From: Iris pallida | Taxonomy: Eukaryota > Streptophyta > Magnoliopsida > Asparagales > Iridaceae | Assembly: GCA_029216955.1 (NCBI GenBank) | Contig: JANAVB010012195.1 | Span: 2,666,864-2,730,863, forward strand | Direction of reading: 5' to 3' | DNA: 64,000 nt | Shown: positions 46,831 through 58,500 of the stretch, piece by piece | Layout: every line of letters starts with the position of its first letter | How positions within the stretch are numbered: the stretch's first letter is position 1 | Program-made: the position numbers and the translations under genes | The notes under the pieces: model-generated | What the model was told of the DNA's origin: nothing | Seen by the model: the letters and a program-made list of their open reading frames with translations, nothing else | Database searches by the model: none

Positions 46831-49800
46831 TGTCACAACCCGCACCCACTGTGAGGGTACGAGTACGTAACAGCGCCCAGCTTACGCCGCAGTGTCGGCG
46901 GTAGAACGCTGTTCTAAGTCTCTAACTAACCATCAATTCATGCAGTATATAATGTACTCATCATGATCAACTCCGAACGGAGGACAAGTATAAGATATTG
47001 TAACTCAATCACAGTCTAAGCACGATAAGATAACACAGAAGAATAACTAAGAAATAGAAGGGCAACTACTATAATAATAACAAAATCTCAACAATCTCAA
47101 ATACTACACAAGTCTCAAATCAAATACAACAAGTTCTACATTAAAACAGATACAAGTCTACTAAACTAAATTTCGATCACTCCTGAGTGTCGGAGCCAAA
47201 GGTAGCCGTCCCGTCTACGGGTCCATAATATGTAGGGCATGTATCCTCAGCGTAAGTATCTGTAATATTTTTAACAGGTCCAGTCAGGACAGGAATGAGC
47301 ACATCTCATCTAGAAAACCCAAGTAAATGACAGAGAACTCTAAAGCAGTTATAGACAGTTTTATTGATGAACATGGTAGTTTATATTCAGGTGATGGTAT
47401 AGAGAAATAGTTAAGATATAAGGAAAGTAAGGTAAGTAAAACAAGAGAAGAATCATGGCAATGAAAACTGTAAAATAAAATTCTAGCTGAACTATAGTAT
47501 ATAATAAGTCCAGACAGTAAATGTAAACAAGTGTAAAACCAAGTAAGTCCAGACAACATAAATCTGATACCAGGTGATTCCAGTACAAGATGAGTCCAGT
47601 ATAAGATGATTCCAGTCAGTGATCAAAGATTCCAGGGTAAGTCCAGACTATACTCTAACAGTGTATTTTAAAATACTGAGATCGACATGTAAACGACTGT
47701 AGGTATCAGACACATCTCTCACTGATCAGACGAGAGATGGCTATGCTTCCAGTAGATTCCAGTAGGGAGATTCCAGATTTGGGGTATGTCTACATGTCAT
47801 ACTCAATACTTTCCCGCCCCGTAATACAAGTGAATCCAGTACAAGACACGAGAATCGAGATAAGTCCAGCCAAACATGATGATACCAGCAATGATTCCAG
47901 AATGATTCCAGTAATAGATGCCAGACATGATGATACCAACAATGATTCCAGTAATAGAGGCCAGACAACATGGTATGTGTGTCGCATACGTGAATCCAGA
48001 AATATCCATACGTGTTGTATGAATCACATAAAACTAACTAGAACTGAAGTACAGTAATTGACAAATAAATGAAAGAACTATCAGAGAATGTACTCGCCTG
48101 ATACTCTGAAAGAGTGTAATATCATATGTCTGCAACGGAGTCACAATGTCCTAAACAGAGTAATATGGGTTATGACATGTTCAATACAAGGAAAATAAAA
48201 GCTACAATGCAAACTACATGATTTCTAGGTCAAACTAGGTCAAAGTCAACTCTAAGTCAAGCCTGGTCAACTGTCTAGGTCAAACTAGGTCCAAGTCAAA
48301 CTTGGTCAACTCTGGGTCAACCCAAGTCAACATCTAGTCAAACTAGGTCAATCCTAGTCCAACAAGTCTCACTAGACCTAACCAAGTCTAGACTAACAAC
48401 CAAGCACCATCACAGAGTTACAAATCAACACACATTATAATATATCATATATATACATAGACATGGGTTAAAATCCCATAGATACATTATGTATATATGT
48501 CAATATTTTATATTACCAACTTGTATTCCTACATTACATGTATACATTCACATCATGCATACTTGCATTACCTACATGCATACATATTTACAATGCATAT
48601 AATTAGATATAATGCATATACATTGCATAATGTATCCTACATGCATATTGCATATACTATCCACACATTGCATAATGTATACTAGATTATACACATACAT
48701 CATGCATACATTCAATCTTGCATTTTAAATTAACATACATATATCATATAGACGGAAGGAGTGGGCTAGATTGTATGTATAAGTGTGTGTGTGGTCTGAA
48801 TTCAGCAAAGGGGGTCAAGTGAAATGGATGGGTGTATCTCAGGTCTTGATTTCAGTTCAAAACAGTGCAATGTGTCTCATGCTTGTGTGTGAAGATGTGT
48901 GTGTGTCTTGGTGAGGGAGTGAATGTCCATACCATTCTCAGTTTAAGAATCAATGTGTGTGTGTGTATGAGCATGTGATTCAATGTGTGCCAAAGTGTGT
49001 ATTCATGAGTGTTATTTCACATAAATCAGGTTCACAAGACTGTGTGTGATATATGGATATGAATCAGTGCAACGTGCGTGTAACCTGGAATTAGTAAACA
49101 GCAGTGGATAGGTTATTTGGAAATCAGTAAGGGAATGTGTGTGATATGAGTGTGAGTGAACATTGGTATCAATTATCAGGAAGTAGGAAAAACAGTGCAG
49201 CATCTCAGTTTTGGTAATGTGAAATGTGGACTAAAATCACTCTAAACCAACATAACAATCTAACACATACTAACTAAATGGCCTATGGCCAAGTGAGATG
49301 AGTCAAAGGCCAACTCTGATACACTCTCCATTCTCTTGATACCCTAATATCCTAACCATGTATACTAACTAACAATCCATACACTAAACTGAACCCATGG
49401 CCAAGGCCATCTGTACAGAGTCAAGACTGAATACTCACCTCTTGATACACAACCACTTGTCTGATACATAACCTATAATCTAACTTATTTAAACATGACC
49501 CCAACCCACTAACCTCTGCTATAGAGCAGACAAACTCTAAGTCATCCCCTCACAGCTATTCGAACACAACAAGTGAAACCTAAATCAGCACAGGAATTGG
49601 AAGGGGGGTCGAGTGTGTGTGACATGGCTTAGTGCACTAGGTTCACAGATTTCAGGTTGAAATCGTGTGTGTCAATACAACCTAGGCTATAGGTAACCAT
49701 ATGTACCTGTGTGTGTGTGGGGGTGTCAATGTAGGTAGTAGTGAAGAATGTGTGTGCAAACACAACCCATGTAACCTCATCTCAGAGGACCACAACCCAG

Positions 49801-51542
49801 AAAATGCAAGAAAACTCAGTAAAGTTCAGCCTTTAGTATTTCAGTTATTAGTTTAGGATTTCAGGAAATTGGAAAAAAATACGAACACCAAAACCAAACA
49901 ATTTGCCATAAAACGAACCCTAAACCATAGCAATTAGGATTAACTAGCTAACAGTATATTAAACATCAGTTAACAACAGGAGTTTAGCATTTAAAAATGA
50001 ATTAAACATCATTAGTGAACTCTGAAAATTGCACTGAACTGAACCTTATCAGAACATATTCAAAAAACCTAATTTCACATTCGAAAATAATAAAACTCCA
50101 AATCAATGGTTGACATAGGTGTGTGAACATGACAGGGTGTTATACAAGTCGATTCGTGTCCACAAAAGTGGACACGACGTGTCCATATTGCGAATCATAC
50201 AGTGTTTCAAAAATCAGTACAGACAGCCTCGTGCGTGCGTGTCGAGCCTTCATGGGCTCGACACAGAGCTCGAGGTGGGTCGAGCTCGTACATATGGGTT
50301 CGCCCATAGTAAGGCTAGGAATCCCACACCCTGACCTGGGTCGAGCTCGTGTCGTGTCCAAGTTAAAACCCCGTATCAGTGAACAGCTGTGCGCGTGTGT
50401 GTGTGTGTTTGAAATTTCAGTGCGGGTCGATTTTCTCTCAAATCACTCGATGAAATCGTCTCAAATTTTGTGTGTGTTGTGTCAGTCACTAGGCCCCTGT
50501 GTCCACCAAAAACAGGACCTGAGTTATCGTGTCGTGTCCTGTGTCGACCCCGAGCAGCAGGGCAGCGCACCGGGACCTCGTGCGTGTGTGTGTGTCTAAA
50601 TTTGAACACGAAAACCAACCAAAAACATGCTCAGTCACATACATACATAATCTACATATGATTAGCTTCCCAAATATATAATTTGTTTTTAAAACCAAGA
50701 ACAAAAAGTCCTAAGAGGTATTTTGTCGAACACCTATGTACATACATTGATACGTGTCCGATACGGACACCAAATGGACATGAAATCCACCCAAATTCTA
50801 GGGACAGCTAGGGGACACCTAGATCTAGCCTAATATGCAAAGAAATCAGAATAATAATGAAATTTAAGAGATTTTACCTATAGGTGCAAATAGCAAGAAA
50901 AAGTCCCAAAATAAAGTGTTCCTCCTTGCTAGCTCGGATCCCCAAATTGCTCAAAATCTGGGATTACTCTCCACCAACAGTAAATAAACAATAATTAGAT
51001 CCTAATGCAAAAGACTAGAGTTAAAAAGGAGTTTAAATGAATTTATTAGGATTTTAGTGAAATGGGAAATTACCTTTCCTTCAAAAATCTAGGTCAAGCA
51101 CAAAAGAGGCAAGAACAAATGGAAGAGGCATTAAATAGGGGTGGAAAACCCTAGGTTGGCTGTCATGGGTGGGTTTGTTGGGGTTTGGGCTTAAGTCATG
51201 GTCCTATGGCTCAATTACATAAGTCATGAATTGAAAAAATCATAAGTCATTAAGTTAAGTCATAAGTCATGAACCATTTCACTTAAACTTAATCTTCCTA
51301 TTTCAAAACTAATTTCAAATGACTAAAATAGGTTAACTTAAGTTAGACTAGGGTCACCATAGCTGGGGTTAGCTTCTAGGCTAGTCTACAAGGTCTCAAC
51401 TAGTCAAAGTCAAAATCACAAGCCATGACTTAAAACAGTTTTAAATTGATTAAAATTCACCAAAAATTATAATGTGATATAAATACAAATAAATAATAAT
51501 TATAATTACAAAATATCCTCATTTCAGAAACTGGGTGTTACA
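46831..51542 (-). repeat. Right (5') LTR of element G
   Basis: 4712 bp, TGTCACAACCCGCACCC to CTGGGTGTTACA. Co-linear with the left LTR. Differences include shorter or longer GT tracts (43985-44010 against 49705-49725), an extra CGCGTGTGTGTGTGTG run at 50392-50410, and scattered substitutions. Confidence 0.92.
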
Positions 51543-51547
51543 ACTCT

Positions 51548-51840
51548 TGCTCCCCAGAAGGCATGACTCGGGATACTGCCCTTGAGTGCTGGGTTTGGTC
51601 CCCAGGTTGCGGCTGGTTCACTTGTTGCTGGTTCTCTGGGGGTGCTCCACCCGGCTGATCGGTAGGACTGGAAACAATGCCACTGAAGAAAATGACATGG
51701 GGAACAATAAGGAATGACCAAGATAGATCAAGGATAAAGCACCTTATCAGGCCAAGATTCAGAAAGATTAGAAAGCACGAGTAGAGATCAAGGGCGAATG
51801 CTGATAGAGACATGTATTCGGTAAAACCCTCACACATCTT
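51548..51840 (-). pseudogene. Element F gag, N-terminal part
   Basis: On the minus strand the frame holds PTDQPGGAPPENQQQVNQPQ and SRVMPSGEQEL, a hydrophilic Pro/Gln-rich gag leader that continues across G into 41102 (the ACTCT duplication aside) and then LMGLIRDLLASQDRR. Which ATG starts it is not clear; candidates lie between 51690 and 51837. Confidence 0.65.
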
Positions 51841-51849
51841 GATTTACAA

Positions 51850-51867
51850 GACCTGCATGGGCCACCA
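51850..51867 (-). other. Primer-binding site of element F (tRNA-Ile type)
   Basis: TGGTGGCCCATGCAGGTC on the minus strand, 9 bases inside the right LTR; identical to E and G. Confidence 0.75.
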
Positions 51868-51876
51868 CTTAAACCG

Positions 51877-54534
51877 TGTCAAGCTCCAGAACCAGAATAC
51901 TTGAGAGCGGGGGACAGACACAGCCAGCTACGTACATCGAAGTACAACCCACCTCGCAATACGGTCACGGATGTCTAGATGTATGAGGATTAAACTATAA
52001 TCCATCAGTCTTTATGGTCAGGAATAAGCCTAGTGTCTCAATCTCAAACAAGCAAATAAAAGTTACAAGATGTTAGATCATCAGACATACAAAGTAAGGC
52101 ACTCCAAACATTAAATATTTAGATGTTCATGAAGCTAGTCATACAAAATACGAAGACTAGCAAGAGCTTAAGTCATACTTGATCAACCCTAAGATTTGTC
52201 AATCATGTAACCGCCCTTAGAAAGATAGAAATTTAAGTTTCAACACGAGCTAACACTTGCTCGGCGGTTAAACGCCTCAAAAGAATAATTTACAATAGAG
52301 TGAGAGAGCAAAATAAGAAACCCACTCGTTGCCAGGATTACGTCTAGTGTTCACCATCTGGCTGATAAGCAGGAAGATCCTCGGGTATCACTCTGAAATC
52401 TGGCCATACAAAACCAGCTGGATCAAACTCCAGAAAGAGCAAGTGCCACAAAGGAGGCTTCATTAAGGAACTAAAACCAGCAGATAATAAAATAGAAGAA
52501 TAAATAAATAACCATGCTTAAATGACAAGAATACAGGGTTAGAATAAAACAATAGTTTGCATTAAAAAAAGACGGAATATAATTTCCATGCTAATCACGA
52601 GCAAGCATTCAGGCACGGCTAATCAAGTCCTACGGCTTGCTATCATTAGCTAACTAGGATTATCACAGGCCTAGTTAATAGCAAGATGCAGTGAGAAGTT
52701 TCCGCAGTCACAAGCCCTGCAGCTATCCAGGTTATCCAGGCGAGGTGATTTACAAGAATTACAAGAGTTATCAAGATTACTGGTATACTTTCAGTACTTA
52801 TATTTTCAAGAAGTGCCCCACATGACAATGGGCTGAAAATGTGACCTACTCGTCGGCATGCTACAAGTCCCTCAGGTGTGGCCGGGATAACGGGATCGCC
52901 TATAACTGAGAAAAATTTCTCTATATGAACTACTTTATCAAACTAATCATTAACCTAGTCAGATTCATTGTGAATTCCTGATCGTGGTAACCAGAAATCC
53001 ATGTCCTAGACATGATGCAAGACAAGACAAGTAGCTTGTACAGGCACAATCAAGAAAGTCAACCACGGTGTCAAGACAAGAATTACTTAGCAAGTCAGGA
53101 TAGTTGTCGCAACAGCCTTTCAAGATTATACATGTCATGTCAGGTTACTTGTCATACCAAGAGTACTTGTCTGGAGTGCGTCTCGACGGGCCACTTATCA
53201 AAAGTTATCAAAACGGGTTCATATTATCATGTTCAAGTCAAGTTCAAGTTACTATCTTAAGACTATCAAGTGTCAAGTCGGGTCGTCGCAATTTATGCCA
53301 AGTATAGAAAAAAAACATGCAAAGAAGATCGAGAACATCCATGTGTGATTGAAACTATAAGTCATATATGAACTCTGATTAAAGTGAGTCAGAAAGATTT
53401 TTGAAGCCAAGACAAAGATCTACTACTTTCATGTTTTGAGTTTTTCAAGATTCTAGCTACAAAATAACTTAAACGGACAAAAACAGTCATATAGAGTGAT
53501 TCGCGCACGTGCAAATGGCGCATGGCACAAGGTGCAAGACATGCGTGGTGCAAGATGCACGAGGTGTAAGGTGCACGAGGTGCGCGAGGTGCAAGGTGTG
53601 CGGACCAAAAGGTGCGCAAACCAAAAGGTGCGCGAGGTATAAGGTGCGCAGACCAAAAAGTGCGAGAGGTGCAAGATGCGCAAACCAAAAGGTGTGAGAG
53701 GTGCAAGGTGCCCGGACCAAAAGGTGCGCGAGGTGCAAGGTGCGCAAACCAAAAGATGCGCGAGGTGCGCACGAGGTGCAAGATGCACGGAGCAAGAGGT
53801 TCGCGAGGTGCAAGGTGCGCAAACCAAAAGGTGCACGAGGTGTAAGGTACGTGGACCAAAATATGCGCAAGGTGCAAGGTGCGGGAACCAAAAGTTGCGC
53901 GAGGTGCGCACGAGGTGCGTGAGATGTCGTCCCTACCAGCAAGCTTTTGGCCATGGAGTTTTAGAAAGTTTCAATGTCCATAACTTGGGCTATAGGACTC
54001 AAAATTGGGTAAAATAAAGGTCTAAACTGAATGAAATTAAATTCTCTAGTACATTGAACCATTAGTTTTCCAAAATAACAAAGTTTAAGAGATCAGAACC
54101 AAAAAAAACTGAAGAAACTATAAACTTTGGTCTACAAAAATGTAACCATCAAAATCAAAATCTCCAAGTTCTAAAGAGGCTTAGAATCAAGCAAGGAAGA
54201 CAGTAGAACCATAAAATTTGAGATCCATCATGAAGCAAGTTGTACTTGCCTAGGACTTGGTAGATGAGAGGAGTAAATGAAGAAGATGAAGAAGTAATGA
54301 GAAATAATGAAGGAGAGAGAGAGAGAGGAGTTGGTTTTTATACATACCTTTCTCATCTCAAACCAAAACAAACCAAGTCAAGCCAAGCCAAGTTGAACCA
54401 AACCGAATTAAACCAGGGCAAGATTAAACCAAGACTAGGCTAAGCAAGACAAGTCAAAATACGGGTCACCTGACAAAAGTCAAAATTTCGTATATGTACA
54501 CTAAAAATATGTATAACGAAAAACGGGAGTGACA
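51877..54534 (-). repeat. Right (5') LTR of element F
   Basis: 2658 bp, TGTCAAGCTCCAGAACC to ACGGGAGTGACA. About 144 bp longer than the left LTR, chiefly because its GC-rich minisatellite (53520-53925) has more units. Other differences are scattered substitutions and short indels. Confidence 0.9.
53520..53925. repeat. GC-rich minisatellite in the LTR of F (expanded copy)
   Basis: Units of about 30-33 bp combining GGTGCGCGAGGTGCAAG with GTGCGCAAACCAAAAG. The equivalent tract in the left LTR is 35600-35875. Long open frames in several phases on both strands are a by-product. Confidence 0.9.
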
Positions 54535-55469
54535 AAAAGACTATCAAAATAATCGTTCCGAGCAAAGTAATAGAAACATCAAAAGACTTCGGGACCGTTG
54601 GGTCGCGAAGGCAGTTTCCGTACCGGGACCTGCATAATGAATGAATAAACGAACAAATGAAAGAAGAACAAATAAAAGAATGAATGAATGAAAGAAAGGG
54701 AAGAAGAGAACTCGGACGATCAGAAGCTGGGTATACCAGGGATCGTGTCGAGAATAAGTAAATGAAAGAAAGAAAAGAAAAAAAGATGATTATCGATAGG
54801 TATGACGAAAACGTGCAACGGGAGTCGCTACACGCGCTGCGCGGATGCCGCCGCCAACCTAATCGATAATTCGTTATGGCTCAGAGAGCTGATGTAACAC
54901 CCAGTTTTCCAGATGAGGGTAATTTTGAAATTTTATAATTTTAATTATTAATTATTGATATTTGATTCACATTATGATTTTTAGTGATTTTTAATAATTT
55001 TTAAACTATTTAAGAATTGATTTTAGTCATGACTTGTGATTTTGATGTGCTGCTAGTGAAACCTGAGAGACTGCATGACCTAGAGCCTAACCATGTCATT
55101 ATGATGACTTAATTATCATTTTTAGCCTAGGGGTAGTTTGGTCATTTTTGACTTATTTGAATTATTGGTGATTTGTTGAATTGGTGAATTCCAGTTTGAC
55201 TTTGACTTGTTGAGACCTAGTGGACTAGCCTAGAACCTAACCCTAGCCATGGTGACCCTAGTCTAACTTGAGTTAACCTATTTTAGTCATTAGAGAATAG
55301 TTTTAGAATGAGGGGATTTGGTTTAGTGAATTTAAGTCATGGTTTGTGATTTCATGAAATGACTTGTGGCTTAACTATTTAATTGATCATGACTTAAGCT
55401 CGTGGGCCATTTAGTGAACCCTAACCCTAATTATTGGACCCATGAACAGCCACATAGGGATTCCCACCC

Positions 55470-55478
55470 TATTTAAAC
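55470..55478 (+). promoter_or_regulatory. Probable TATA box of solo LTR H
   Basis: CTATTTAAACAC about 580 bp into the LTR. The corresponding minus-strand site in G (CATATTTAATG, near 45396) is at a similar depth. If correct, most of the LTR is transcribed (R and U5). Confidence 0.5.
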
Positions 55479-55836
55479 ACTTGTTCATTAGGGCTTGCCT
55501 CTTTTTATCATTCCAACACTTGGAGAAAAGAGAGGTATTCTTCCCCCTTCCAAAAATTCCCATTTATTCATTTGATCTCCTTTTTCATCCTAGTCTTTTG
55601 CATTAGGTTCTAATTTTTATATATTTAATATTTCTGGAGGTTAATCTCAGTTTTGGGCTCAATTGGAATATTTGGACATCAAGAGGAACACCCCCCATTT
55701 GGAGCTTTCTTGCAATTTTGCACCTATAGGTAAAACTCCTCAAATTGATTTAAATTTCAGTTTTCTTTGCATGTAGGGCTAGATCTAGGAGTCCCCTAGG
55801 TGTCCCTGAAATTTGGGTGAATTTCGTGTTCGTTTG

Positions 55837-55853
55837 GTGTCCGTATCGGACAC
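55837..55853. other. Conserved palindrome in solo LTR H
   Basis: GTGTCCG-TAT-CGGACAC, same 7-bp arms as in both LTRs of G. Confidence 0.8.
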
Positions 55854-58349
55854 GTGTCGTAGTGAAAGTTAGGTGTTCGACGAAATGCCTTAATGGATTG
55901 AATGTTATTGTTTTTCAAAACAAATTATATTTTTGGATAGCTCTTGATGTGTACATTAATTATGTTGAGGACTGAGTTGGGTTTTGTGCACTTTTCGTGT
56001 CCAAATCGGACACGCACCGCACGCACGACACTGCGCACGGACCCGTGCGGCTGTCCTGCTGTTCGAGCGCCTTTGCGGATACGACACGACACGAGACACC
56101 ACGAAAATTGGTGTGTGGGTGCGGGTACTGACTGACAGGACCCCCACAAAATTTTGTGGGTCCTCGTTGTCTGTGCACGAAGAAAACGAGGCTGCACTGT
56201 CTCGTGCCTGCTCGTGCACACTGTGCGCGTCCCCTGTATTTCGGGGCTGACACAGGACACGACACTCCACTAGGACACATGGAATTTGGTGAGGTGATGG
56301 GTCCCATGTCTGATTCGACCCTCACCAAGTTTTGTGGCACTTGGTTGCGAGTCGAGGAAGTTCTCGCGCTCGCATCGAAATTTCTGACACACACATACAC
56401 GAAATTCAAGCCACTGATACGGCTTCGAATCTCGGACACGACACAACTTGGACACGACTCAGGCACCCTAGGACCTAGCCCTATGACTCCTCTATCCCTG
56501 TGCACGTGCCCATGGTGTCTCGCACACTGTGTCGAGTCCATTTCGACTCAACACACGTGTACGAGGCTGTGCCTATGCACAGTTCAGTCACACATTGCCT
56601 TGGGTTAGACACTATTTGGACACTTCGTGTCCACTCATATGGACACGAAATGACACCCTAGACACGTATGCATGGTAGCTCACATCTGTACCTTAAATTT
56701 TGCTGATTTGATTGGGGTGTTGATTCGGTTTGGGTTGAATTTGGTCGAGCTTCCATTCTCTGATACAGTTTCATTACTTTTTTTGATTTCTAAGTTAACT
56801 TATTAGATTTTTCTGTTTTGTAATGTTTAAATACCATTATAGGTCACTCACTCTTGTATTAGATTACTGTTAGGTTGAATTATGTTGGTGTTTGAAAGAG
56901 GGATGTTCGAAATGGGATTTTGAATGGATAGGGGAGGCTGCCTGTGTATCTGATACCATGTGTATTATTCGAAATACTGAATTGATTCCTTTCTAAAACT
57001 GAATTTTTTTGAAGTTATTAATCATGTCTAGATTCCTGAGAACACTATGTTATTGCACTGTTATCACATTGGTTCAATGTGCACCCACACATTTCAAACT
57101 AAAGTACACACACACCCCTTGCACCTAAACTGAGAACTGGGGGATCACTATTTTGGAATAGTTGAACTGGTTTCCTTTCCTTTTTGCCATTTTATTAGTT
57201 TTCCTAAACTGACATTTACACACAAACTTGTTTTCATGCCACTTTCCTGTTAACTGTACACACAATATCACACACACTCAATGTATGTTCACCTTCACTC
57301 CATGACACATTTGCACTTGCTGTACACACATTTACCTACTGACACTTTAACTGTTAACACCCCAACTGCATTCTGAAATCTGGATGTATCAGAACATTCT
57401 CTGATTTTGGATGTATCAGAGATGCATTCTCTGTTGCATCTACACTTGACACCATCACTGCTCTGAGCAATTCAGTCCTCTATAGCAGTCTAGGTTGACC
57501 CTATTATCAGTTTTTCCCTAAACACTAACTGTCATGTGAACACTGTAACCTGAGAACTGTCAATGAGAGTTCAGGTTTCGTAAAAAACTGAACTGAGATT
57601 TCAATGGTGGTTAATGAGAAGTTTTTCACACACACACAGTTTGGATACACTGTCACAAACTAAAAATTTTACACACATGTTAGATTTATGCACCTTCTAT
57701 TATCTTCCTGTTACACAGGTCTTCATGAGCACACACACACTGAGTTCACCCATTGACACACCACACCATGCACAATGCTCTACACACATGTGCACCCTTC
57801 ACATTATGTGTTATTTTATAATTGTGTGAGTTTAGCCTTGTTCTGAGATTTGATGAGTGGGTAGGGGCTTAGCAAGCAGCAGGCAGTGACCTTAGGCCAT
57901 TGGCATATGACTGGATATTAGTCCTACATGTATATATGAGGTGTCCTGCCTCTCCTTGATTAGAGATTTCAGTCTTTAGCTATAGGGTATGTCCAGACCA
58001 TATGAGGGTATACCTATGTGAGTATGATATATATAAATATAGGTTATTGATACTTAGTATAGATATAGGTTGAGTGTCCTTGGGTGAGTGTTTAGAATTG
58101 AGGGTTGATGCATACACCTTAAGGATATGTGGTATGGATATTGGATAATAGGTTAAGGTCATGGATGTAGGTAAGTTAGATTGACCTTGACATGTAGCAT
58201 GAGTAGGAAATGTGGGTAGTCTTAAGTATAGGTAATGGGATCACCTATGTGATATGTGACAGGGTATTGGGTATTAAGGTATTGGCTTACATTGTGTTAA
58301 GGTATAGGTTGATATATGGGATGTTGATCTGGTATGACCTAGAAAGAGC

Positions 58350-58500
58350 CTAGTTAACCTTGGTTTGACTTTATAGTCGACCAAACACTAGATGTTGACT
58401 TGGGTTGACCCAGAGTTGACCAAGTTTGACTTGGACCTAGTTGACCTAGACAGTTGACCAGGTTTGACTTAGAGTTGACTTTGACCTAGATTGACCTAAA
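58350..58500 (+). promoter_or_regulatory. Cluster of W-box core words TTGAC[C/T]
   Basis: Eleven TTGACC or TTGACT words in about 150 bp. The equivalent in G (42507-42630) has twelve on the corresponding strand. WRKY factors bind TTGAC[C/T]; whether this cluster is bound is not shown, and it lies downstream of the probable TATA box. Confidence 0.4.

Larger units (their letters stand above)
41103..51542 (-). mobile_element. Element G: giant-LTR, nearly internal-less retrotransposon
   Basis: Two long LTRs (4716 and 4712 bp) surround only 1012 bp of non-coding internal DNA. Exact target duplication ACTCT at 41098-41102 and 51543-51547. The tRNA-Ile primer site and the polypurine block are in place, so it has the cis-signals for replication without any protein. 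LTRs are closely similar along their whole length. It sits inside the gag gene of F, which rejoins in frame order across it. The solo LTR H (54893-59863) is the same family in the opposite orientation. Confidence 0.92.
33960..54534 (-). mobile_element. Element F: Tekay-type Ty3/gypsy retrotransposon, interrupted by G
   Basis: Left LTR 33960-36473, right LTR 51877-54534. Gag, protease, reverse transcriptase, RNase H and integrase-chromodomain stand in the standard order on the minus strand. The target duplication is GGAAG (33955-33959) against a mutated AAAAG (54535-54539). The coding region is better preserved than in C: the FIDDILVYS box and LFDSGA are intact. Several stops and frameshifts and the insertion of G in gag still make it inactive. 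Confidence 0.92.

Noticed and set aside
55960..56541. 193-codon minus-strand frame as a host gene
   Set aside because: It is wholly inside the solo LTR H and biased by CGTGTC words; kept only as part of a finding about conserved LTR structure.
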